From NCBI RefSeq assembly GCF_964186585.1, contig NZ_OZ075067.1, positions 1,798,001 through 1,862,000 on the forward strand: DNA of 64,000 bases. Direction: 5' to 3'. Below the pieces are notes generated by a model, which searched no databases, was not told the DNA's origin, and saw only the letters and a list, made by a program, of their open reading frames with translations. Positions 27,391 to 35,664 of this stretch are shown here, one piece after another. Numbering within the stretch: position 1 is the first letter of the stretch; every line of letters starts with the position of its first letter. This DNA comes from Microbacterium sp. MM2322 (lineage in GTDB: Bacteria > Actinomycetota > Actinomycetes > Actinomycetales > Microbacteriaceae). Made by a program: the position numbers and the translations under genes.

Positions 27391-28025
27391 GCGCGAACCC
27401 GACCCCGTCCGACGTCTGGTCCTCGATGCTGGCGGGGAACCGCCGGTTCGTCGCGGGCGAGCCCGAACACCCCCGTCAGGACGCGGAGCGTCGCCATGAG
27501 CTGGCGCACGTCCAGCGCCCGACCGCGGCGCTGTTCGGGTGCTCCGACTCCCGACTGGCTGCCGAGATCATCTTCGACGAGGGGCTGGGCGACCTGTTCG
27601 TCGTCCGCAACGCCGGACAGGTGATCTCGGACTCCGTGGTCGGAAGCCTCGAGTACGCCGTCGCCGTCTTGGGCGTGCCGCTCATCGTCGTCCTCGGGCA
27701 CGACGAATGCGGCGCCGTGCGCGCAGCGATCGAGTCGACCGCCCCCGACGCCCCCGCTCTCCCGGCCGGGATCTGGCGTCAGGTCGCGCCGATCGTCCCT
27801 GCCGTCCGCCGCGTCCTGCAGGCGTCTCCCGGGACGAGCTCGGCCACCGTGGACGCGGAAGAGGTCGGCCGCGAGCATCTGCGTGACACGGTCGCCGGCA
27901 TCCTCCACTCCTCCGAGCTCATCAGCGACGCGGTCGCCGACGGCCGACTCGCCGTGGTCGGCGCGAACTACCGTCTCGCCGACGGCACCGCGATTCCGGA
28001 CGTCGTCGTCGGCGAAGCCGGCTGA
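27387..28025 (+). CDS. Beta-class carbonic anhydrase
   Basis: This zinc enzyme interconverts CO2 and bicarbonate. The 212-residue protein shows the zinc ligands and dyad of the beta class: FGCSDSR (Cys, Asp, Arg) near residue 51 and GHDECGAV (His, Cys) near residue 106. Bicarbonate could feed the PEP carboxylase coded at 53174, although the two genes are not linked. ATG 27387 overlaps the DUF4245 stop. Confidence 0.95.
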   Translation: MSANPTPSDVWSSMLAGNRRFVAGEPEHPRQDAERRHELAHVQRPTAALFGCSDSRLAAEIIFDEGLGDLFVVRNAGQVISDSVVGSLEYAVAVLGVPLIVVLGHDECGAVRAAIESTAPDAPALPAGIWRQVAPIVPAVRRVLQASPGTSSATVDAEEVGREHLRDTVAGILHSSELISDAVADGRLAVVGANYRLADGTAIPDVVVGEAG

Positions 28026-28087
28026 CCCTTCGCTTTCCCTATCCGCTTTCCTATCCGCAGGCACGTGAAACGAGGACGTGAACGACC

Positions 28088-29485
28088 ATGACTGACGAGA
28101 CCGATTACCGCATCGAGCACGACACGATGGGCGAGGTACGAGTGCCGAAGGACGCGCTCTACGCCGCTCAGACGCAGCGAGCCGTCGAGAACTTCCCCAT
28201 CTCGGGGTCTGGTCTCGAATCGACGCAGATCGCCGCGCTGGCACGCATCAAGAAGGCCGCAGCCCTCGCGAACAAGGATCTGGGCACGCTCGACGGTGCG
28301 ATCGCCGACGCCATCGCGTGGGCGGCCGACGAGGTCGTCACCGGCGCGTACGACGTGCACTTCCCGGTCGACACCTACCAGACCGGTTCGGGAACCTCGT
28401 CGAACATGAACATGAACGAGGTCCTCGCGACCCTCGCGACGCAGAAGCTCGGCGCCACGGTCCACCCGAACGACCACGTCAATGCGTCGCAGTCATCGAA
28501 CGATGTCTTCCCGACCTCCGTGCACATCGCCGTGACGCAGGCCCTCATCGACGACCTGATCCCCGCCCTCGACCACCTCGCGGTCGCGCTCGAGGAGAAG
28601 GCGGAGGCGTGGAAGAGCGTCGTCAAGAGCGGGCGCACGCACCTCATGGACGCGACTCCTGTGACGCTCGGTCAGGAGTTCGGCGGGTACGCCCGGCAGA
28701 TGCGACTCGGCATCGAGCGCGTGCAGTCCGTCCTCCCCCGCGTGGGCGAGGTGCCCCTCGGCGGCACCGCTGTCGGTACCGGCATCAACACGCCCCTCGG
28801 ATTCCCGCAGAAGGTCATCGAGCTGCTCGCCGCAGAGACCGAGCTGCCGATCACCGAGGCCAAGGACCACTTCGAAGCACAGGCCAACCGCGACGGGCTC
28901 GTCGAAGCATCCGGAGCGCTCCGCACCATCGCGGTCTCGCTGACCAAGATCAACAACGACATCCGCTGGATGGGGTCGGGGCCCAACACGGGACTCGGCG
29001 AGATCCACATCCCCGACCTGCAGCCCGGCTCATCGATCATGCCGGGCAAGGTCAACCCCGTCGTCCCGGAGGCGACGCTCATGGTCGCGGCCCGCGTCAT
29101 CGGCAACGATGCGACGGTCGCGTGGGCCGGGGCATCCGGGTCGTTCGAACTCAACGTCGCGATCCCCGTCATGGGTACAGCGCTCCTCGAGTCGATCCGG
29201 CTGCTCTCCAACGCGATGCGCGTGCTCGCCGACAAGACCGTGTCGGGCCTCGAGGCGAACGTCGAGCGGGCGGCGGCCTATGCCGGCATGTCGCCGTCGA
29301 TCGTCACTCCGCTGAACAAGCTCATCGGGTACGAAGCAGCCGCGAAGATCGCGAAGTACTCGGTCGCCAAGGGCATCACGGTTCGCGACGCCGTCATCGA
29401 ACTCGGGTACGTCGAACGCGGCGAGCTCACCGAGCAGCAGCTCGACGAAAAGCTCGACCTCCTCTCGATGACCCACCCTGGTTGA
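28088..29485 (+). CDS. fumC: Class II fumarate hydratase
   Basis: Fumarase interconverts fumarate and malate in the TCA cycle. The 465-residue protein has [14 protein letters not shown], the catalytic serine loop [11 protein letters not shown] near residue 317, and [12 protein letters not shown]. Length matches class II enzymes without an iron-sulfur cluster. The ATG follows GAGGACGTGAACGACC. The stop codon lies inside the -10 box of the histidine kinase gene downstream. Confidence 0.97.
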   Translation: MTDETDYRIEHDTMGEVRVPKDALYAAQTQRAVENFPISGSGLESTQIAALARIKKAAALANKDLGTLDGAIADAIAWAADEVVTGAYDVHFPVDTYQTGSGTSSNMNMNEVLATLATQKLGATVHPNDHVNASQSSNDVFPTSVHIAVTQALIDDLIPALDHLAVALEEKAEAWKSVVKSGRTHLMDATPVTLGQEFGGYARQMRLGIERVQSVLPRVGEVPLGGTAVGTGINTPLGFPQKVIELLAAETELPITEAKDHFEAQANRDGLVEASGALRTIAVSLTKINNDIRWMGSGPNTGLGEIHIPDLQPGSSIMPGKVNPVVPEATLMVAARVIGNDATVAWAGASGSFELNVAIPVMGTALLESIRLLSNAMRVLADKTVSGLEANVERAAAYAGMSPSIVTPLNKLIGYEAAAKIAKYSVAKGITVRDAVIELGYVERGELTEQQLDEKLDLLSMTHPG

Positions 29486-29489
29486 TAAT
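29484..29489 (+). promoter_or_regulatory. -10 box of the histidine kinase gene (leaderless)
   Basis: GATAAT, one mismatch from the consensus, ends six bases before GTG 29496 and overlaps the fumC TGA at 29483-29485. Confidence 0.55.
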
Positions 29490-29495
29490 CGGAGC

Positions 29496-30476
29496 GTGAA
29501 CAGCGCCGCCGCACCACCGCGACGGGGCACGCCGGGACTCGGGATCCTTCTCGCAGTCGCCTCGGCGGGCCTCGTCGGCGTCGGTGCGGCGGCGTTCGTC
29601 GTCGTGCTCCTCACCGCGCCCGAGGCCGCCGGATGGACCGCCGTGGCCTGGGCGGTCGCGGCCGTCCCGGCGCTGGCCGGGATCGGCACGGTCGGCTGGG
29701 CGGTCCTGGAGCGACGCAGCCTCGCCACGTTGTCCGCCGGCGAGACGGTCGAGGGTGCGTTCGAGGCGCAGCAGCGCCTGCTCGACGACGTCCGCCACGA
29801 ACTGAAGACGCCGATCACGATCGTGCGCGGCCACCTCGAGATGATGGATGCCGCCGATTCCGACGACGTCGAGGCGATCCGGACACTCGGCATGGCGGAA
29901 CTGGACCGGATGACGCGACTCATCGGCGATATCGACGTGCTTGCCGCCGTCGAGGGCGGTCAGCTCTCCACCGGAGAGGTGGACCTCGCCGCTCTCACAC
30001 TGCGGGTCTCCGAGATGGTCGGCGTCATCGGGGACCATGTGTGGCGCGTCGAACAGTCCGCCGATGCAGTGATCCGCGCCGACGGCGACCGTCTGCTGCA
30101 GGCCTGGGTGCAGCTCGCCGACAATGCGGCGAAGTACTCCCCCGCCGGGACCACTATCGAGATCGGCAGCGCGGTCCACGCGGCGGGTGCAGAGCTCTGG
30201 GTCCGCGACCACGGCCCCGGCATCCCTCCCGCGGTGCGTCACCGGATCTTCCGCCGCTTCGACCGTGGGGTCGGCAAGCGTCACGTCGGGGGGTCCGGGT
30301 TGGGCCTCGCGATCGTCGACGCCATCGCCAAGGCGCACGGCGGGCGATGCGCATTGGCCGACACGCCCGGCGGCGGTGCTACGTTCACCCTGGAGATACC
30401 GATCGGCACCCGGGGGGCGTTGCCGTCCCCCATCCGCGCCGGCGACGTGCTGCTGCAGCGAGAGGCCACTGAATGA
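29496..30476 (+). CDS. Two-component sensor histidine kinase
   Basis: The 326-residue protein has two membrane helices (about 15-37 and 48-66) with almost no outside loop. An HK dimerisation domain follows with the H box DDVRHELKTPITIV near residue 105, then ATPase motifs N (LADNAAKYS), G1 (DHGPGIP) and G2 (GGSGLGLAIV). With so little external sequence it may sense within the membrane or through a partner. It overlaps the response regulator start as ATGA. Confidence 0.93.
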   Translation: MNSAAAPPRRGTPGLGILLAVASAGLVGVGAAAFVVVLLTAPEAAGWTAVAWAVAAVPALAGIGTVGWAVLERRSLATLSAGETVEGAFEAQQRLLDDVRHELKTPITIVRGHLEMMDAADSDDVEAIRTLGMAELDRMTRLIGDIDVLAAVEGGQLSTGEVDLAALTLRVSEMVGVIGDHVWRVEQSADAVIRADGDRLLQAWVQLADNAAKYSPAGTTIEIGSAVHAAGAELWVRDHGPGIPPAVRHRIFRRFDRGVGKRHVGGSGLGLAIVDAIAKAHGGRCALADTPGGGATFTLEIPIGTRGALPSPIRAGDVLLQREATE

Positions 30477-31129
30477 CCCGCATCCTGATCGTCGACGACG
30501 AACCGCATATCGTGTCGCTCGTCTCGCGCGCCGTGCATGCGGAGGGGTTCGACGCGGTCGGCGTGGAGGACGGTCCCGAGGCTCTCGAGCTCGCACTCGC
30601 CGGCGATATCGACCTCATCGTGCTCGATGTCGGGCTCCCCACGATGGACGGGTTCGACGTCCTCCGAGAGCTCCGCGGGGCCGGTCACACGACACCGGTC
30701 ATCATGCTGACGGCGCGCAGCGGCACGAGCGACACGATCGAGGGGTTGGATGCCGGGGCCAGCGACTATGTCCCGAAGCCGTTCGCGGTCGCCGAGCTGA
30801 TGGCGCGCGTGCGTTCGCGGCTGCGCGACAGCGCGGCCCTCGCGCCGACCTCGCTCACCCGCGGCAGCGTGACTCTCGACATCCTGTCGCGCCGCGCCAC
30901 CGTCGACGGCCGCGAGGTGGAACTCTCGACGCGCGAGTTCGCGCTCGCTGAGCAGTTCCTCCGGAACGCGGGCGAGGTGCTCACCCGCGAGGTGCTCCTG
31001 AGCCGCGTCTGGGGTCTGGACTTCGATCCCGGCTCGAACGTCGTCGACGTCTACGTCCGCTACCTCCGCGCCAAGCTCGGCGCCGACCACATCGTGACCG
31101 TGCGCGGCGAGGGCTACCGCTGGGAGTGA
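30473..31129 (+). CDS. OmpR-family response regulator
   Basis: The 218-residue protein has a receiver domain with acidic pocket VDDE, phospho-acceptor aspartate in IVLDVGLP near residue 52 and the lysine in PKPFAV. A winged-helix domain follows, ending YLRAKLGADHIVTVRGEGYRWE. It is the cognate partner of the kinase just upstream, with overlapping genes. The target genes are unknown. A strong hairpin follows 11 bases after the stop. Confidence 0.94.
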   Translation: MTRILIVDDEPHIVSLVSRAVHAEGFDAVGVEDGPEALELALAGDIDLIVLDVGLPTMDGFDVLRELRGAGHTTPVIMLTARSGTSDTIEGLDAGASDYVPKPFAVAELMARVRSRLRDSAALAPTSLTRGSVTLDILSRRATVDGREVELSTREFALAEQFLRNAGEVLTREVLLSRVWGLDFDPGSNVVDVYVRYLRAKLGADHIVTVRGEGYRWE

Positions 31130-31140
31130 CGCGCTGGAAA

Positions 31141-31178
31141 GCATGACGCCCCCGGACGCAGGGTCGGGGGCGTCATGC
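31141..31178. terminator. Terminator between the two-component operon and phoH
   Basis: Bases 31141-31153 and 31166-31178 form a perfect 13-base stem with a 12-base loop. It lies between convergent genes and can serve both. No T tract follows. Confidence 0.85.
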
Positions 31179-31194
31179 GTGACAGGGCCGGGAG

Positions 31195-32550
31195 TCAGCT
31201 GAGCTCCCCGGCCTCCAGCAGATCGGTGACGAGGGCAGCGATCGCCGAGCGCTCCGACCGCATGAGCGTCACATGGCCGAACAGGTCGTGACCCTTGAGA
31301 GTCTCGATGACCGACGCGATGCCGTCGTGACGCCCCACCCGCAGGTTGTCGCGCTGCCCGACGTCATGGGTCAGCACGACGCGGGAGTTCTGGCCGATGC
31401 GGCTGAGGACGGTGAGCAGGACGTTCCGTTCCAACGACTGCGCCTCGTCGACGATCACGAACGCGTCGTGCAGCGACCGGCCACGGATGTGGGTGAGCGG
31501 CATGACTTCGAGCAATCCCCGCGCGACGACCTCCTCGAGGACGTTGCCCGTCACCACGGATCCGAGCGTGTCGAACACCGCCTGGCCCCAGGGATTCATC
31601 TTCTCCTGCTGATCGCCGGGCAGGTAGCCGAGCTCCTGGCCGCCGACGGCGAACAGCGGACGGAAGACGATGATCTTCTTCTGCTGCTGCTGCTCGAGCA
31701 CCGATTGGAGGCCTGCGCAGAGCGCGAGCGCCGACTTCCCGGTACCGGCCCGTCCACCGAGCGACACGATTCCCACCTCCGGGTCGGAGAGCAGGTCGAT
31801 GGCGATGCGCTGTTCGGCGGACCGACCGTGCAGGCCGAAGACGTCCCGATCGCCGCGGACAAGCTTGTACGACCCGTCACCGGTGACCCTGCCCAGCGCG
31901 GACCCGCGCTCCGAGTGGATGACGAGGCCCGTGTTGACGGGGAGCCCGCGCACGTCCTCGCTCACGCCCACCTCGCTGTCGTAGAGGTCGCTCACCTCGT
32001 CGCCCGAGAGGTCGATGGAGGCGATCCCCGTCCACCCCGAGTCGACGGCCTGCTCGGCGAGGTACTCCTCGGCGTGCAGGCCGAGAGAGGCGGCCTTGAC
32101 GCGCATCGGCAGGTCCTTCGAGACGACCGTGACGGCCTGTCCCTCCTGGCTCAAGTGCATCGCGACCGACAGGATGCGGGTGTCGTTGTCGCCCAGCCGC
32201 ATCCCGGCGGGCAGAACGGTCGGATCGGTGTTCGTGAGTTCGACGCGGAGCGTGCCGTCCTCACCGACGGGCACCGGGAAGTCGAGTCGACCGTGCTCGA
32301 CGCGCAGTTCGTCGAGGTGGCGCAGGGCTTGCCGCGCGAAGTAGCCGATCTCGGGGTCGTGTCGCTTGCGCTCCAGCTCGGTGACGACGACGACCGGCAG
32401 CACGACGGAGTGCTCAGCGAAGCGGAACAGTGCGCGCGGATCGCTCAGAAGGACGGAGGTGTCCAGCACGTAGGTGCGGAGATCCTGGTCCTCTGCCGCT
32501 TCCGCGGACTCGTCCTGGTAACGCTGCTTCTCAGGTGCTCGTGTGGTCAC
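31195..32550 (-). CDS. PhoH-family ATPase with N-terminal PIN domain (PhoH2 type)
   Basis: The 451-residue protein joins a PIN ribonuclease-like domain (about 25-160, [16 protein letters not shown] and LGDNDTRIL with acidic residues) to a PhoH P-loop ATPase (about 260-450). The ATPase has Walker [13 protein letters not shown] and Walker [10 protein letters not shown]. Such PhoH2 proteins of mycobacteria are described as RNA helicase-nucleases. GTG 32550 follows GGGAG at suitable spacing. Bases upstream carry palindromes and direct repeats, noted separately. Confidence 0.93.
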   Translation of the reverse strand: MTTRAPEKQRYQDESAEAAEDQDLRTYVLDTSVLLSDPRALFRFAEHSVVLPVVVVTELERKRHDPEIGYFARQALRHLDELRVEHGRLDFPVPVGEDGTLRVELTNTDPTVLPAGMRLGDNDTRILSVAMHLSQEGQAVTVVSKDLPMRVKAASLGLHAEEYLAEQAVDSGWTGIASIDLSGDEVSDLYDSEVGVSEDVRGLPVNTGLVIHSERGSALGRVTGDGSYKLVRGDRDVFGLHGRSAEQRIAIDLLSDPEVGIVSLGGRAGTGKSALALCAGLQSVLEQQQQKKIIVFRPLFAVGGQELGYLPGDQQEKMNPWGQAVFDTLGSVVTGNVLEEVVARGLLEVMPLTHIRGRSLHDAFVIVDEAQSLERNVLLTVLSRIGQNSRVVLTHDVGQRDNLRVGRHDGIASVIETLKGHDLFGHVTLMRSERSAIAALVTDLLEAGELS

Positions 32551-32564
32551 AACCCACTCCCGCC

Positions 32565-32618
32565 CCGGGTGGGAACCCACCCGGCAGTCACGAGTCGACC
32601 TGGGGTCACGAGTCGTGA
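32565..32618. repeat. Palindromes and direct repeats upstream of phoH
   Basis: CCGGGTGGG (32565-32573) and its complement at 32576-32584 form a nine-base hairpin with two bases between the arms. GTCACGAGTCG occurs at 32587-32597 and 32605-32615. The second copy extends into the near-perfect palindrome TCACGA-G-TCGTGA (32606-32618). These are likely regulator sites or leader structures of phoH. Confidence 0.5.
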
Positions 32619-32761
32619 GAGGCCGACTCGACGGGCGCTTTGCCCGTTGGGATGAACGTAGGCGCCCCCGGCAAAACTCGGGCACCGCGACACGCCGCCG
32701 GATGTGACGCGCGCGTGAACTTCCCGTGTCGCTGGGGCCGCGGCATCCGCCTGCGTCGGCG

Positions 32762-33547
32762 TCAGCTGCCGAAACGCCGGTCGCGGTCGCCGAAGTCGCG
32801 GATCGCGCGGAGGAAGTCCACCTCGCGGAGGTCGGGCCCGAGTGCCTCGACGAAGTAGAACTCGCTGTGCGCCGACTGCCACAGCAGGAAGTCGCTGAGG
32901 CGCTGCTCTCCGGAGGTACGGATCACGAGGTCGGGGTCGGGCTGCCCGCCCGTGTACAGGTGCTCGCCGATCTGCTCGGGTGTGAGGCTCTCGGCGAGCT
33001 CCTCGAGAGAGCCGCCTTTGTCGTCGTGCTTCGCGATGATGCTCCGAACCGCGTCGACGATCTCGCCTCGGCCGCCATATGCGACCGCCAGGTTCACGTG
33101 CAGACCGGTGTTCTCCCGCGTCCGCTCCTCCGCCGTCCTGAGCCCGCTCGCCAGGTCGGGGGGCAGGACGTCGGCGCGGCCGACGTGCTTGACCCGCCAA
33201 CCCGGTTCCTGCGAGAGGGTGTCGGCGAGGTCGGCGATGATCTCGATCAGGTCGGTCAGCTCCTGCGAGTCCCGCTTCACGAGGTTGTCCGTGGACAGGA
33301 GGTACAGCGAGACGACCTGGATGCCGAGCTCGTCGCACCAGCGGAGGAACTCGTGCATCTTCGCGGCGCCGGCGCGGTGGCCGTGCGAGACGGTGGTGTA
33401 GCCGAGCTGACGTGCCCACCGCCGATTGCCGTCGATCATCATCGCGACGTGGTGCGGGACCGTCCGCGCCTCGATCTCACGCCGCAGGCGAGAGCTGTAC
33501 AACCGGTACAGCAGACCGCGTCCTTGAGTCGAGGGGGCGCGGGTCAC
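32762..33547 (-). CDS. Short isoprenyl transferase (cis-prenyltransferase, UppS family)
   Basis: The 261-residue protein has the cis-prenyltransferase motifs [25 protein letters not shown] and [27 protein letters not shown]. It extends allylic diphosphates with IPP. The neighbouring trhA gene matches the Rv1085c-Rv1086 pair of Mycobacterium, where the enzyme makes Z,E-farnesyl diphosphate, so this is probably the short-chain rather than the decaprenyl enzyme. That assignment is inferred from context. The gene is divergent from trhA. Confidence 0.9.
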   Translation of the reverse strand: MTRAPSTQGRGLLYRLYSSRLRREIEARTVPHHVAMMIDGNRRWARQLGYTTVSHGHRAGAAKMHEFLRWCDELGIQVVSLYLLSTDNLVKRDSQELTDLIEIIADLADTLSQEPGWRVKHVGRADVLPPDLASGLRTAEERTRENTGLHVNLAVAYGGRGEIVDAVRSIIAKHDDKGGSLEELAESLTPEQIGEHLYTGGQPDPDLVIRTSGEQRLSDFLLWQSAHSEFYFVEALGPDLREVDFLRAIRDFGDRDRRFGS

Positions 33548-33621
33548 AGGGATACGCTACTCCGGCAGCGCGCGGAGAGTGGGATGGGGCGCGCATTCAG
33601 CCCTCGGTATGAGCGCGCGCG

Positions 33622-33627
33622 TAGGCT
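33622..33627 (+). promoter_or_regulatory. -10 box of trhA (leaderless)
   Basis: TAGGCT ends six bases before GTG 33634, with no ribosome binding site between. Confidence 0.6.
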
Positions 33628-33633
33628 CGTGGC

Positions 33634-34371
33634 GTGACCCGACAGCATCCCGATGACGGAGCCGATATGCCTCAGCTGCCCCTCCTCGAGGCGGCAGCCG
33701 TCGACAGCCAGGTCGAGGTCAGACCGACCTGGCGCGGATGGATCCACGCCGGCACGTTCCCCGTCGCCATCGTCGCCGGCATCGCGCTCATCGTGCTCGC
33801 CGAGGGCACGCCCGCCAAGTGGGCGGCCGCCGTGTTCATGGTGACGTCGCTCCTGTTGTTCGGGAACTCGGCGGTGTACCACCGCTTCGACTGGGGTCCC
33901 CGGACGAAGTCGATCCTGAAGCGCATCGACCACGCCAACATCCTGCTGCTGATCGCCGGTACGTACACGCCGATCGCCACCCTCGCCCTCGCGCCGTCGC
34001 AAGGAGCACTGCTTCTCGTCCTGGTCTGGTCGGGCGCGTTCGTCGGCATCCTCTTCCGAGTGTTCTGGATCAACGCGCCGCGCTGGCTGTACGTCGCCCT
34101 GTACCTCCTGCTCGGCTGGGCTGCCGTCATGTACCTCGGCGATCTCCTCCGCGCCAGCGTCACGATGATGGTGCTCGTCGTGGTCGGCGGGCTGCTCTAC
34201 ACCGGTGGGGCGATCGTCTACGCGCTGAAGCGTCCCAATCCGTGGCCCGGGCACTTCGGGTTCCACGAGATCTTCCACGTCTGCACGGTCCTGGCGTTCC
34301 TCTGCCACTGGACCGCGTGCATGCTGATCTCGGTGTCGCCGCTCAGCCCTTCGCTGGGCCTTCCGGGCTGA
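33634..34371 (+). CDS. trhA: PAQR/hemolysin III family membrane protein TrhA
   Basis: The 245-residue protein has about seven membrane helices and PAQR landmarks: NSAVYHRFDWGPRTKSILKRIDHANI, with serine and histidine likely in a metal site, and a late histidine in FHEIFHVCTVLAFLCHW. Bacterial TrhA proteins are linked to membrane fluidity and fatty acid control. GTG 33634 is set by its -10 box; ATG 33667 is an alternative. It faces the prenyltransferase. Confidence 0.9.
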   Translation: MTRQHPDDGADMPQLPLLEAAAVDSQVEVRPTWRGWIHAGTFPVAIVAGIALIVLAEGTPAKWAAAVFMVTSLLLFGNSAVYHRFDWGPRTKSILKRIDHANILLLIAGTYTPIATLALAPSQGALLLVLVWSGAFVGILFRVFWINAPRWLYVALYLLLGWAAVMYLGDLLRASVTMMVLVVVGGLLYTGGAIVYALKRPNPWPGHFGFHEIFHVCTVLAFLCHWTACMLISVSPLSPSLGLPG

Positions 34372-34624
34372 CGTCGTCGGGTCCGTCGGCGGCGATGTCG
34401 TCATCGCGCGCGGCGGCAGCCTCTTCGGCGTCGAGCATCTCGTTCACGTCGGAGCGATACTGCGCCCGGCGGATGCGGCGGAGCATATCGATGGCGAGGA
34501 GGACGATCACGATCGCAACGATCGCGATCGCGATGAAGCCGGCGACACCGGGCGTCACCGACTCGGCCGGAGGCCCGGTGGGCGTGGGAGACGGGGTGGC
34601 TGCGAGCCATCGCAGATCCGGCAT
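34343..34624 (-). CDS. Small single-helix membrane protein, unknown function
   Basis: The 93-residue protein has one membrane helix (about 27-48) and an acidic cytoplasmic tail (NEMLDAEEAAAARDDDIAADGPDD). The ATG has GAGG four bases upstream. It overlaps the trhA end by 29 bases on the other strand. Proteins of this size and shape are common near DUF4307 genes in this family. I do not recognise it. Confidence 0.7.
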   Translation of the reverse strand: MPDLRWLAATPSPTPTGPPAESVTPGVAGFIAIAIVAIVIVLLAIDMLRRIRRAQYRSDVNEMLDAEEAAAARDDDIAADGPDDVSPEGPAKG

Positions 34625-34684
34625 GTGACCTCATTCCTCAGCCAGAGCGAATAGCCTGGGATTCCAGCCTAGAACGGATGCCGC

Positions 34685-35089
34685 ATGACCCTGACCGACG
34701 TCGACCGCAAGCTCGCCGAGCGGTACGGGCGCACCCGGTCGGCGAGGTCCCGCCGGTGGTCGTGGGTGATCGTCGGTGTCATCGCTGTCGCGGCGACGGG
34801 ACTGCTCGGCTGGTCGACCGTCTCCAATGCCATCAACACGGTGGATGCCGACACCACCGGCTTCACCCTCATCGACGAGCACACCGTCGAGGTCCGGATC
34901 CAGGTGTCGATCCGCCCCGACACCCGGGTGGCGTGCTCGCTCGAGGCGCAGGACCCGGAGCACGGGATCGTGGGGTTCAAGGTCGTCGAGTTGACGGCAT
35001 CCGACGACCACACCCGGTCTGTCACGGAACGCATTCCGACGATCGCCGAGGCCACGACGGGTTTTGTCCGCTCCTGCTGGATCCTCTAA
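34685..35089 (+). CDS. DUF4307 membrane protein
   Basis: The 134-residue protein has a basic N-terminus (DRKLAERYGRTRSARSRRWSW), one membrane helix (about 27-47) and an extracytoplasmic domain with VEVRIQVSIRPDTRVACSLEAQ. DUF4307 genes typically lie just before greA in actinobacteria, as here. Function is unknown. Its TAA stop at 35087-35089 is part of the greA -10 box. Confidence 0.9.
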   Translation: MTLTDVDRKLAERYGRTRSARSRRWSWVIVGVIAVAATGLLGWSTVSNAINTVDADTTGFTLIDEHTVEVRIQVSIRPDTRVACSLEAQDPEHGIVGFKVVELTASDDHTRSVTERIPTIAEATTGFVRSCWIL

Positions 35090-35092
35090 GCT
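35064..35092 (+). promoter_or_regulatory. greA promoter
   Basis: TTGTCC (35064-35069) and TAAGCT (35087-35092) are spaced by 17 bases and form a good sigma-70 type promoter inside the end of the DUF4307 gene. Transcription should start near 35099, leaving a leader of about 62 bases before greA. Confidence 0.6.
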
Positions 35093-35103
35093 GAAGGTTC
35101 TCG

Positions 35104-35126
35104 CGCCCCGGTGACTTGCCGGGGCG
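35104..35126 (+). terminator. Hairpin in the greA leader, possible attenuator
   Basis: CGCCCCGG (35104-35111) and CCGGGGCG (35119-35126) form a perfect eight-base stem with a seven-base loop, followed by TTTGGCTT. It ends the DUF4307 message or, being about five bases inside the greA transcript, could attenuate greA. Confidence 0.65.
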
Positions 35127-35160
35127 TTTGGCTTACCCCTCGACCGCACCAGGAGATCAC

Positions 35161-35640
35161 GTGTCCGATACGTTCCTGACCCAGGAGGCCTACGACCGCC
35201 TCGCCGCCGAACTCGAGCACCTCTCGACGACGGGTCGCGAGGAGATCGCGAAGCGCATCGAGTCGGCCCGCGAAGAGGGCGATCTCAAGGAGAACGGCGG
35301 CTACCACGCGGCGAAGGACGAGCAGGGCAAGCAGGAAGCCCGCATCAGGACCCTGCAGCAGCTGCTGAAGGACGCCAAGGTGGGCGTCGCCCCCGAGTCG
35401 GACGGCACGGTGCTCTCCGGCACCGTCGTCACCGCCGTCGTCGCCGGCGGCGAAGAAGTCTTCCTCCTCGGCAACCGCGAAATCGGCGCCAACAGCGAGC
35501 TCGACGTCTACAGCGAGGCATCCCCCCTCGGCGAGGCCATCCTCGGCCTCCGCGAGGGTGCGAAGACGAGCTACACCGCCCCCAACGGGCGCGAGATCGC
35601 CGTCGAGATCGTGAAGGTCGAGACCTACACGGGTCAGTGA
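35161..35640 (+). CDS. greA: Transcript cleavage factor GreA
   Basis: GreA rescues backtracked RNA polymerase by stimulating transcript cleavage. The 159-residue protein has an N-terminal coiled coil with the tip acids in ESAREEGDLKENGGYHAAKDEQG and a C-terminal FKBP-like domain (GTVVTAVV, SPLGEAILG). GTG 35161 follows AGGAG. A promoter in the upstream gene gives it its own transcript. Confidence 0.96.
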   Translation: MSDTFLTQEAYDRLAAELEHLSTTGREEIAKRIESAREEGDLKENGGYHAAKDEQGKQEARIRTLQQLLKDAKVGVAPESDGTVLSGTVVTAVVAGGEEVFLLGNREIGANSELDVYSEASPLGEAILGLREGAKTSYTAPNGREIAVEIVKVETYTGQ

Positions 35641-35654
35641 CCCGCGCGCGGGTC
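35639..35654. terminator. Weak bidirectional hairpin between greA and ilvA
   Basis: GACCCG and CGGGTC form a six-base stem around CGCG. It overlaps the greA stop and lies between convergent genes. No T tract follows. Confidence 0.4.
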
Positions 35655-35664
35655 TGTCACCGGC

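Noticed and set aside
31680..31694. CTG trinucleotide run
   Set aside because: It encodes a short glutamine run in PhoH and is too short to be a satellite.
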